Shown here: piece after piece, positions 8,421-15,316 of the stretch
Layout of the letters: every line of letters starts with the position of its first letter
How positions within the stretch are numbered: position 1 is the first letter of the stretch
DNA from: Bizionia sp.
Lineage (GTDB): Bacteria; Bacteroidota; Bacteroidia; Flavobacteriales; Flavobacteriaceae
Direction of reading: 5' to 3'
Length of the DNA stretch: 42,798 nucleotides
Assembly (NCBI GenBank): GCA_020631395.1
Contig: JAHDHI010000040.1
Coordinates: forward strand, 1 to 42,798
Notes under the pieces: generated by a model
What the model saw: only the letters and a program-made list of their open reading frames with translations
Databases searched by the model: none
Told to the model about the DNA's origin: nothing
Program-made: the position numbers and the translations under genes

Positions 8421-8443
8421 AATGTACTTTACTTCTAAATCCT

Positions 8444-8812
8444 ATGAAATTAACTTATAACAAGACCGAAAAGCTGAAAAGCGAAAAAGCCATAGGTAAA
8501 TTGTTTGTCGAAGGTAAAAGCATTTCGGCATATCCTTTGCGGTTGGTTTATTTGAAAAACGAAACCATTGGTTTGAAGGTTGGGGTTTCCGTAAGTAAGC
8601 GAAATTTCAAAAAAGCAGTGGATCGCACATACATAAAGCGCTTGTTGCGTGAAAACTACAGGCTTAATAAAAATATGTTAATAGGCAACAACATTGATGA
8701 TTATTCGTTCATGATTTTATACATTGGCAAAGAAAAGCCCGATTTTAAGCTTATAAGCACTAAAATGAAAGCTTTATTTAGTAAATTTAATGTCCGTATT
8801 TCAAATAATTAG
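8444..8812 (+). CDS. rnpA: Ribonuclease P protein component
   Basis: 122 residues, normal for the family. The protein subunit of RNase P binds the catalytic RNA and the 5' leader of pre-tRNA. The diagnostic basic helix is present at residues about 53-70 (VSKRNFKKAVDRTYIKRLLR), equivalent to the RNR-type motif of RnpA, with a divergent AVDRTYIKR core. It follows the S24 regulator by 23 bp and precedes a CtpA-like protease by 90 bp. No rpmH or dnaA is adjacent; rnpA commonly lies near the origin in other bacteria, which fits the origin call at 14.4-15.3 kb. Confidence 0.93.
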   Translation: MKLTYNKTEKLKSEKAIGKLFVEGKSISAYPLRLVYLKNETIGLKVGVSVSKRNFKKAVDRTYIKRLLRENYRLNKNMLIGNNIDDYSFMILYIGKEKPDFKLISTKMKALFSKFNVRISNN

Positions 8813-8902
8813 ATAATTTAGTAGGAATACCCATCTATGAAATGAGTCGAAATTATGATTTTGGCAAATTCCATCTGACTAATAAAAAATAAAAAAGAAC
8901 AG

Positions 8903-10546
8903 ATGAAAACAATTCTTAAACGTAAACTAATCATTCCTGTCCTAGCGCTCTCCATTCTATTCACTGGAACCGCTTTCAAAGCCTATAACAATGATTTCTT
9001 TGAAATAGCCAAGCAAATAGAAATATTCACCACACTATTCAAAGAGTTGAACATGAACTATGTCGACGAGACCAATCCTGGAGACTTAATGGACAACGCC
9101 ATTAAAAACATGCTTAACGAATTGGATCCATACACACGTTTTTACAATGAACAGGACGTTGAAGCCGAACGTATAAAACGAACTGGTGACTATACTGGTG
9201 TAGGAGCAAGAATAAGAACATTGAAAGACAAGCTCGTAGTCATAGAGCCATACAAGGATTATCCAGCAGACAAGGCGGGTTTAAAAGCCGGAGACGAAAT
9301 CATAAAAGTAGGGGACATATTGATATCCACATACAAAGATGATGCCTCAAACCTTTTGAAAGGCGCTCCCAACTCCTCTTTTCAGGTAACCTACCTAAGA
9401 CAAGGAAAAGAAAACACAGCCACAGTAAAACGTTCTGAAATAGAAATTGATGCCGTACCTCATTTTTCGATGGTAGATGAAAAAACTGGTTATATCGTTC
9501 TTAGAAAGTTCAACACCAAAGCATCCTCACAAACTAGCTATGCCTTGAAAGATTTAAAGGCGCAAGGGGCGGAAAGAATTATTCTGGACTTAAGAGGAAA
9601 TCCTGGAGGTTTGCTTCGTGAAGCCGTAAATGTAGTAAACCTATTTGTTCCCAAAGGACAGTTGGTGGTAACCACAAAATCCAAGGTTAAAAAATACAAC
9701 AGGACCTATTACACAAAAAAAGATCCCATAGATACCGAAATACCGGTTGTAGTATTGATAAATGGAGGTAGTGCCTCTGCTAGTGAAATAGTATCCGGAA
9801 CACTACAAGATTTGGATCGTGCCGTAGTGGTCGGCTCAAGGAGTTTTGGAAAAGGTTTGGTTCAACGCCCAAAGAAACTAACGTATGGCACACAACTAAA
9901 GGTTACCATTTCCCGCTATTATACGCCTTCTGGACGCTGTATACAAGCTTTGGACTATTGGAACAAGGATGACAAGGGAAATGCCATTCGCGTGGAACAA
10001 AAAGACTACAACGAGTTCAAAACAAAAAATGGTCGCAAAGTATTTGATGGTGGTGGTGTTTTTCCTGATGAGGTTTTGGCCTACTCAAAGAATTCTGCAA
10101 TAACGAAGGCCATATTGAACAACCAAAGCATCTTCGACTATGCCACGAAATACTATTATGACCATAAGATAGAAGACATAAACACCTTCGAGTTCAAGGA
10201 CTCCGATTTTACCGCATTCAAAAACTATTTGAAGACCACTAACTTTTCGTTTGAAACGGAAACGGAAAAATCGCTTTCGAAGGTTTTAAAGGTCGCAAAG
10301 ACGGAAAAACTGGATGACGACATACAAAAAGACTACAATAGGCTAATTTCAAACCTAAATGACTCTAAATTGAAGGCCATTGATGAAAACAAGATTCAAT
10401 TGGTTGGATTGTTGACGGATGAAATCGTAAAGCGATATGTATATCGAGAAGGTCTGTATGACTATTACAAGATACATAATGCAGAAATTAAAAAAGCAAC
10501 GGAAATACTATCAAGTCCATCGAAATACAACAAATATTTAAATTAA
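8903..10546 (+). CDS. S41 C-terminal processing protease (CtpA/Prc-like)
   Basis: 547 residues. An N-terminal hydrophobic segment (about 8-25) is a signal peptide or anchor, placing it in the periplasm. A PDZ domain spans about 95-178 (GVGARI, then AGLKAGD) and the S41 peptidase domain about 185-360. The catalytic dyad is visible: S292 in GGSASASE and K317 in SFGKG, 25 residues apart as in E. coli Prc. The C-terminal about 150 residues are helical and charged. Such proteases process or degrade envelope proteins from their C-termini. It lies downstream of rnpA and 51 bp before the first double-OmpA gene, which may be a functional neighbour. Confidence 0.92.
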   Translation: MKTILKRKLIIPVLALSILFTGTAFKAYNNDFFEIAKQIEIFTTLFKELNMNYVDETNPGDLMDNAIKNMLNELDPYTRFYNEQDVEAERIKRTGDYTGVGARIRTLKDKLVVIEPYKDYPADKAGLKAGDEIIKVGDILISTYKDDASNLLKGAPNSSFQVTYLRQGKENTATVKRSEIEIDAVPHFSMVDEKTGYIVLRKFNTKASSQTSYALKDLKAQGAERIILDLRGNPGGLLREAVNVVNLFVPKGQLVVTTKSKVKKYNRTYYTKKDPIDTEIPVVVLINGGSASASEIVSGTLQDLDRAVVVGSRSFGKGLVQRPKKLTYGTQLKVTISRYYTPSGRCIQALDYWNKDDKGNAIRVEQKDYNEFKTKNGRKVFDGGGVFPDEVLAYSKNSAITKAILNNQSIFDYATKYYYDHKIEDINTFEFKDSDFTAFKNYLKTTNFSFETETEKSLSKVLKVAKTEKLDDDIQKDYNRLISNLNDSKLKAIDENKIQLVGLLTDEIVKRYVYREGLYDYYKIHNAEIKKATEILSSPSKYNKYLN

Positions 10547-10597
10547 AAAACATTCAACAATTGAAAATTTGGTATATTTAATGATGTATCTATAATC

Positions 10598-11458
10598 ATG
10601 AAGAGACTATTTATATTATTATTCCTAATTTCCAACCTCGCATCTTCTCAAGATGAGATTACTCACGATGTGTACTTTGATACGGATAGATATGACGTTC
10701 CCTTGACAGAAGAGAACAGATTGCTTCTATTCATTTCGTCTTTGGACGACATCGAAATAGAAAGAATTTCCATCTATGGCTTTTGTGATGATCGAGGTAC
10801 CGACAAATACAATCAAGAGTTGTCCCAAAACAGAGCAGACAAGATAAAGGAGGTTTTTTCGGGCTATGGCATTGACCCTAATTTAATTACCAATGTAAAT
10901 GGGAAAGGGGAAATACTATTGAAAATACTAAATGAAACAGAAGTACACAAAATTAGGGGATTAAATAGAAAGGTTGAAATCATAGTCTCCAAAAAGCAAC
11001 CTGAAATAGAGGAAACGGCCACAACGGAAGAGAATGTTGTCATAGATGATGGTCCAAAGACGACAGAGGACATTAAAAAAGGAAACATAAAGAAGGGAGA
11101 CAAGATTCGTTTGGAAAAAATATACTTTAAAACGAGTTATAGCTACGTTACTTCAGAATCCAAGAAAACCCTTGAAAAAATTGCCAAACTACTTCTAGAA
11201 CATGATAACATCTATTTTACCATACAAGGTCATGTTTGTTGTACACAAATGAGTAGGGATGCGGTAGACAAAAAAACAAGAAAACGAAACTTATCCGTTG
11301 CTCGTGCAAAATACATATATGACTATCTAGCCAAAAAAGGGATAGACAAAAAGCGAATGAAATATGTTGGTCTACGTCGAAAATTCCCCCTTGGAGGAGA
11401 AGCAAAACACGATCGTCGCGTAGAGATTTTAATAACTTACGTAGGTAAAAACGATTAA
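10598..11458 (+). CDS. Exported protein with two OmpA-like domains (copy 1)
   Basis: 286 residues with a signal peptide (about 1-17, ending ASSQ). Two OmpA-C-like domains are linked by an acidic segment (about 130-165). Domain 1 (about 22-130) keeps the Asp-Arg pair used to hold diaminopimelate in peptidoglycan (FCDDRG, then LSQNRA). Domain 2 (about 170-283) has GHVCCT where the Asp should be, so its binding site is altered. There is no beta-barrel, so it is probably periplasmic and wall-associated. The next gene is a paralogue with the same architecture, indicating tandem duplication. Confidence 0.8.
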   Translation: MKRLFILLFLISNLASSQDEITHDVYFDTDRYDVPLTEENRLLLFISSLDDIEIERISIYGFCDDRGTDKYNQELSQNRADKIKEVFSGYGIDPNLITNVNGKGEILLKILNETEVHKIRGLNRKVEIIVSKKQPEIEETATTEENVVIDDGPKTTEDIKKGNIKKGDKIRLEKIYFKTSYSYVTSESKKTLEKIAKLLLEHDNIYFTIQGHVCCTQMSRDAVDKKTRKRNLSVARAKYIYDYLAKKGIDKKRMKYVGLRRKFPLGGEAKHDRRVEILITYVGKND

Positions 11459-11686
11459 TCATTTTTTTAAAGTATTTTCAACAAAAATCCATTTTTAGCT
11501 TTTTTAAATCAATTTAAACGCTAAATACCTCTTTTTATTTAAAGTATTCACAATACACTTTTTATTTAAGGACTTTAAAAACGTGTATTTCATCCATAAA
11601 AAATCACCACTTAACATCTGTTTTACCTTTAGACCTAATATTTTTGATGGTTATCTAAAAATGTTTTAAAATCTAATATCCGTCAC

Positions 11687-11694
11687 TACTTTTG
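11687..11694 (+). promoter_or_regulatory. -7 promoter element before double-OmpA copy 2
   Basis: TACTTTTG matches TAnnTTTG and is followed by GCG. It lies 20 bp before the GTG start at 11715, so the leader would be short. No clear TTG occurs at -33. The 256-bp gap 11459-11714 is otherwise AT-rich with no other gene seen. Confidence 0.5.
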
Positions 11695-11714
11695 CGCCGC
11701 CAAAACAATTAGAG

Positions 11715-12536
11715 GTGAAAAGAGTAGTATTTTTATTAGTTTTATTATTATTTGCAAGTAGTGTTTCTGCCAAAGAAAAACCTGTAGGCATATTAAGTCA
11801 CAGTGTATTTTTCAATACAAATGCCACCGACATATCCAAAGAAGAGTTTCAAAAACTATTGGATTTCATCAAAGCAACGAAAAACATAGACATAGAGAGA
11901 ATGTCTATTGTTGGTTTTTGTGACGATAGAGGAAGCGTTGCATACAACCAACAATTATCAGACAAGAGAGCAAATGCAATTAGAAACATCATTGTCAAAT
12001 ATAGAGGCAGCGACAAAAAACCTGAAATTGTAAGAACCAATGGTAAGGGAGAAATACAATTGACAACTACACAAAAAACCTTGTTTAATGAACTAAGGTC
12101 TTTGAATAGAAAGGTAACCATCCTAATTGCTCCTAAAAAACTAATTGCCGGTTCTTTTTACGGGGAAGATGTAAAGAAAGGTGACCTTATTAACTTGAAT
12201 GGTTTAAAATTTAAAAAAGGTTTACGCTATCTAACTCCTGAATCCTTGAGCACACTAAAGGAACTAACTTCCTTTTTAGTAGAGCACAAAGAGATTTTTT
12301 TTACCATAAATGGTCATGTTTGTTGTACGGAAAATGGTAAAGAATCAAGGGACAGAGAAACAGGAAAACTCAATTTATCCGAAGTGAGAGCAAAATTTAT
12401 CCGTGATTATTTGGTTAAGAAGGGGGTTGATGCCAGACGTGTTAGATACCAAGGTTTGAAAGGACAATATAATCTAGGTGGCAATAGCAGTGAGAATAGG
12501 CGAGTTGAACTTTTAATAAGACATATTTCTAAGTAG
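11715..12536 (+). CDS. Exported protein with two OmpA-like domains (copy 2)
   Basis: 273 residues from a GTG start; no in-frame ATG lies nearby upstream. A signal peptide ends near residue 19 (VSAKE). It has the same two-domain layout as the preceding gene. Domain 1 has FCDDRG and LSDKRA, the peptidoglycan-binding Asp-Arg pair. Domain 2 repeats GHVCCT, then RDRETGKLNLS and RRVE. The shared double Cys in both copies suggests a conserved disulfide or metal-binding feature rather than drift. It has its own -7 element and a terminator follows, so it is probably transcribed separately. Confidence 0.8.
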   Translation: MKRVVFLLVLLLFASSVSAKEKPVGILSHSVFFNTNATDISKEEFQKLLDFIKATKNIDIERMSIVGFCDDRGSVAYNQQLSDKRANAIRNIIVKYRGSDKKPEIVRTNGKGEIQLTTTQKTLFNELRSLNRKVTILIAPKKLIAGSFYGEDVKKGDLINLNGLKFKKGLRYLTPESLSTLKELTSFLVEHKEIFFTINGHVCCTENGKESRDRETGKLNLSEVRAKFIRDYLVKKGVDARRVRYQGLKGQYNLGGNSSENRRVELLIRHISK

Positions 12537-12569
12537 CGTTATTTTAGTAGGTAATAGCTTTTGAAATTA

Positions 12570-12597
12570 AAAACCTCGCTTGTCATAGCGAGGTTTT
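12570..12597. terminator. Bidirectional intrinsic terminator
   Basis: An 11-bp perfect stem, AAAACCTCGCT (12570-12580) with AGCGAGGTTTT (12587-12597), and loop TGTCAT. It lies between convergent genes: the double-OmpA gene on the + strand and the acetyltransferase on the - strand. Confidence 0.9.
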
Positions 12598-12606
12598 TTA
12601 ATTTAA

Positions 12607-13050
12607 TCACTTTCTGATCATTTCTATATGTGGAATGTCGTCTTCCAAGTATTCCTTGCCAACTTCGGTAAAACCCAAATTGTTATAAAATTTCTTTAAA
12701 TAGGTTTGTGCAGAAATTTTTATTTCTGTGGTGTCAAAATATGCCTTTATAGCTTCAATAGATGCTTCCATAATGTCATAACCATATTTGAATTGTCTTT
12801 CTGAAGCCTTTACAACTACTCTACCTATGCTTGGCTTGTCAAAGTAATCATCAGGCTTAAATACGCGTGTATAAGCCACTATTTCTTCGTTTTTGAAACC
12901 TATGACGTGTAATCCTTTTTCATCTTTGCCATCTATGTCTTGATATATGCATTTTTGTTCTACGACAAAGACCTCGCTGCGCAATTGCAACAAATCATAC
13001 AATTCTTTGGTTGTCAGCTCTTGGAAGCTCTTAACTTTTATATCTATCAT
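12607..13050 (-). CDS. GNAT acetyltransferase, ElaA type
   Basis: 147 residues. The N-terminal segment LRSEVFVVEQ followed by a D-x-D-G-x-D stretch (about 27-45) is typical of the ElaA branch of GNAT acetyltransferases. The acetyl-CoA-binding strand-loop-helix is at about 78-100 (GRVVV, then RQFKYGYDIM). The acceptor substrate is unknown for most of this branch. It is the last gene of the rpiB-CDF-acetyltransferase operon, 18 bp after the exporter gene, and ends at a shared terminator. Confidence 0.85.
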   Translation of the reverse strand: MIDIKVKSFQELTTKELYDLLQLRSEVFVVEQKCIYQDIDGKDEKGLHVIGFKNEEIVAYTRVFKPDDYFDKPSIGRVVVKASERQFKYGYDIMEASIEAIKAYFDTTEIKISAQTYLKKFYNNLGFTEVGKEYLEDDIPHIEMIRK

Positions 13051-13068
13051 AATGTTTGTTAATTCATA

Positions 13069-13980
13069 TTAATCTTGAACAATAACATCCTTTACATCAT
13101 CCTTTCCAAATTCAGGTTGAATGTTGACGTGATTAATTTCAAAGTCATGAAACAACAAAGCTTCGACTTCAGAACGAATCTTATCAAATTCAGACAAGGT
13201 GATATCTTTTTCAAAGTCTATATGTGCTTCAAAATGTATTTCTTCCTCATTCAATTGCCAAACATGCACGTGATGTACATTCTTTATCATTTCAAATTCA
13301 TTTATCCTCTCAACTATTTCATTCACAGGAATGGTGTCGGGAGTAAACAACATCAGTACTTTCGTAGATGCTTTCAACAAATCGAAACCTACCCATATCA
13401 AATACAATGCAATGACAAAAGTCAATACGCTGTCTATCCAATAAATTTGATGGAATTTCATCAACAATCCACCAATTAAAACGGCTACGCTTGCCATCAT
13501 ATCTGTAAACAAATGCAAATAAGCACTTCTCATATTCATATTTGTCTCACTATCTCTTTTAAGCAACAATACACTAATTCCATTTGCTACTATACCAAGA
13601 AGAGACAGCCAAATCACCAAGTTGGATTCTATTTCTTGTGGGTTTTTAAATCGTTCAATGGCCTCGAAAATCAATAATATTGCTACGACAATTAAAGTGA
13701 CAGCATTGATGAAAGCTGCTAAAATCTCTGCACGCTTATATCCAAAGGTGCGATACAAAGAGGCTTTTTTCTTGGCTAGCTTGTTGGCTATGTAACTTAT
13801 CACCAAAGAAATGACATCGCTAAAATTATGCAGTGCATCACTTAGCAAAGCCAAACTTCCGGATATCAACCCTCCTGCCACTTGAGCAGCTGTGATTATA
13901 ATGTTTAAAAGTATGGATATAAAAAGATTTCGCCCTTTCAATTCATCATGGGAATGATTATGTGAGTGCGAATGTCCCAT
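13069..13980 (-). CDS. Cation diffusion facilitator, probable zinc exporter (CzcD/ZitB-like)
   Basis: 303 residues. A His-rich N-terminus (residues 3-11) precedes six membrane helices and a cytoplasmic C-terminal domain (about 210-295). The transport site is visible as H51-x3-D55 in helix 2 and H156-x3-D160 in helix 5, the His/Asp tetrad of zinc-selecting members. Family members exchange cytoplasmic Zn(II) for protons in the inner membrane. Only 1 bp separates its ATG from the rpiB stop, so the two are co-translated. I see no metal-sensor gene nearby. Confidence 0.93.
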   Translation of the reverse strand: MGHSHSHNHSHDELKGRNLFISILLNIIITAAQVAGGLISGSLALLSDALHNFSDVISLVISYIANKLAKKKASLYRTFGYKRAEILAAFINAVTLIVVAILLIFEAIERFKNPQEIESNLVIWLSLLGIVANGISVLLLKRDSETNMNMRSAYLHLFTDMMASVAVLIGGLLMKFHQIYWIDSVLTFVIALYLIWVGFDLLKASTKVLMLFTPDTIPVNEIVERINEFEMIKNVHHVHVWQLNEEEIHFEAHIDFEKDITLSEFDKIRSEVEALLFHDFEINHVNIQPEFGKDDVKDVIVQD

Positions 13981-13981
13981 T

Positions 13982-14425
13982 TTAACAATGTGCTGGTATT
14001 TTATCTACTCTATTTTGGTGTCTTCCCCCTTCGAATTCCGTTTCCAAAAAGACATCCACCATTTGTATGGCTTGTGGTATTGCTGTAAAACGGGCAGGAA
14101 TGCACAATACATTGGCATTGTTGTGTTGGCGGATCAAAGATACTATTTCTTTGGTCCAACATAGTCCTGCTCTAATCTCTTGGTATTTGTTAGCCGTCAT
14201 GGCCACACCATTTGCACTTCCACATATCAATATTCCAAAATCCGATTTCTTATCTTTTACATCCTTGGCCACGGGATGTACGAAATCTGGGTAATCTACA
14301 CTATCATTTGCATTGGTTCCATAGTTGTTAACAATGATACCCTTTGATTCCAAATGCTTTACAATTGCAAATTTATAATCTGTTCCTGCGTGATCGTTTC
14401 CAATAGAAATAGTCATCTTTTTCAT
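13982..14425 (-). CDS. rpiB: Ribose-5-phosphate isomerase B
   Basis: 147 residues, the usual RpiB size. It interconverts ribulose-5-phosphate and ribose-5-phosphate in the pentose phosphate pathway. Visible sites are D11-H12 in the N-terminal GNDHAG, the Cys base in LICGS (C68), the DYPDF segment (about 44-48) and H101 in HNNANVL. The phosphate loop reads CGSANG rather than the common CGSGIG, a small variation. A start at M4 is also possible. It is the first gene of a leftward operon and faces rnr across the putative origin. Confidence 0.93.
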   Translation of the reverse strand: MKKMTISIGNDHAGTDYKFAIVKHLESKGIIVNNYGTNANDSVDYPDFVHPVAKDVKDKKSDFGILICGSANGVAMTANKYQEIRAGLCWTKEIVSLIRQHNNANVLCIPARFTAIPQAIQMVDVFLETEFEGGRHQNRVDKIPAHC

Positions 14426-14478
14426 GTTTTAAAAATGTTTCCGTAAAGTAGGAAACCTCAAGTTGTGTTATTAATTTC

Positions 14479-14486
14479 CAAAGTTA
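14479..14486 (-). promoter_or_regulatory. -7 promoter element of the rpiB operon
   Basis: On the minus strand this reads TAACTTTG, matching TAnnTTTG, about 54 bp before the rpiB ATG. No convincing -33 TTG is at normal distance. Confidence 0.5.
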
Positions 14487-14658
14487 ACAATTGATAGCAA
14501 CTTACTATAAATAAAATCTTCCTAATTATGAATACCCATTAAATTTGAAATCCATTTGAAACATTCAAATACTCATGTCAATTCATCAATTTCCAATATT
14601 TGAAAGTACCATGCATTAAATAAATCAAGGTATTCTAAGTATTAGGAAGTTATGAACG

Positions 14659-14667
14659 TTATCAACA
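14659..14667 (+). other. DnaA-box-like site (TTATCAACA)
   Basis: One mismatch from TTATCCACA. The same 9-mer recurs at 14899-14907 in the same gene-free region and orientation. Confidence 0.5.
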
Positions 14668-14886
14668 AAAGCTAAAAATTATTAATTACTCCACATCATG
14701 ATATGGATTACTTGTTGATATCTTATTATTATTATTTAAAACTTTTATTAGGTTTATCCGATAAAATTGACAAACAAGAATTGAAATGAGATGACCAAAA
14801 AAGTTAGCCGTTTTTTTTGTTCGATTTTTCAGCTCAAAAATAGCAGATACCAACACGAAAATTAAAAATACTTATTAAAATTTACT

Positions 14887-14907
14887 TGTGAATATGAGTT
14901 ATCAACA
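14887..14907. other. Pair of DnaA-box-like sites
   Basis: TGTGAATAT (14887-14895) on the minus strand is ATATTCACA, one mismatch from TTATnCACA. Four bases later TTATCAACA (14899-14907) lies on the + strand. The paired opposite arrangement is typical of origin clusters. Weaker single sites, ATATCAACA and CTATCAACA, lie on the minus strand at 14713-14721 and 14965-14973. Confidence 0.45.
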
Positions 14908-15045
14908 GTTGTTAATAGTATTGAAAATCCTATTGAAAATGAATACTTTAATAACTTGAAAACATGTTGATAGAGTAGGTTAGAAAACATATCAAATCAA
15001 AAACTAAAAAAGTTATACCGCTATTAACAAGCAATAATAAGCATC

Positions 15046-15092
15046 ATTATTTTTTTTAAATTTTTAAAAGAAAAAGATATTAATATATATAT
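15046..15092. other. AT-rich tract, candidate DNA unwinding element
   Basis: 47 bases with only two G and no C, including T8, A5 and an alternating TA run, ending next to the perfect DnaA box. This is the expected layout of a melting region at an origin. Confidence 0.5.
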
Positions 15093-15093
15093 G

Positions 15094-15102
15094 TGTGGAT
15101 AA
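15094..15102 (-). other. Perfect consensus DnaA box
   Basis: TGTGGATAA on the + strand is the exact complement of TTATCCACA, the high-affinity DnaA box. It directly abuts the AT tract at 15046-15092 and is the only exact match I found in the gene-free region. Confidence 0.65.
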
Positions 15103-15133
15103 CTGTTTTTATTAATTTAATTCTAAAGAAATA

Positions 15134-15161
15134 TTGATTTAATATTAAAAGTGTAGCTTTG
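15134..15161 (+). promoter_or_regulatory. Promoter of rnr
   Basis: TTG (15134-15136), a 17-bp spacer and TAGCTTTG (15154-15161) match the Bacteroidetes -33/-7 consensus. The start point would be near 15168, leaving a leader of about 150 nt before the ATG at 15317, with no clear riboswitch-like structure. Confidence 0.6.
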
Positions 15162-15316
15162 CAGTAATCTTAATAGATTGATTTAAAAAGAATTCATTCC
15201 ATTTTAAATCCACTTCCTATGAATTTTAGTTCATCCCGAACATGAAACTATCAATACCTTTAAGAGAATTAATTAAATAAGATTTCCACCAATGATGTGG
15301 AAACAAGAAGAAATAA

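Larger units (their letters stand above)
14426..15316. other. Candidate chromosomal replication origin (oriC)
   Basis: An 891-bp gene-free region between divergent rpiB and rnr. It contains one perfect DnaA box (15094-15102), two copies of TTATCAACA (14659-14667, 14899-14907), further one- or two-mismatch boxes (14713-14721, 14887-14895, 14965-14973) and a 47-bp stretch with only two G and no C (15046-15092) directly beside the perfect box. Hand-counted lines to the left show C excess on the + strand and lines to the right show G excess. Genes immediately on both sides point away. A parS site lies at 40.6 kb and rnpA at 8.4 kb. dnaA itself is not in the window. Each sign is circumstantial, but together they are strong. 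Confidence 0.7.

Noticed and set aside
13267-13272. CACGTG core inside the CDF gene as a second parS
   Set aside because: Flanks (ATG and ATG) do not match TGTTn/nAACA, and it lies within coding sequence.
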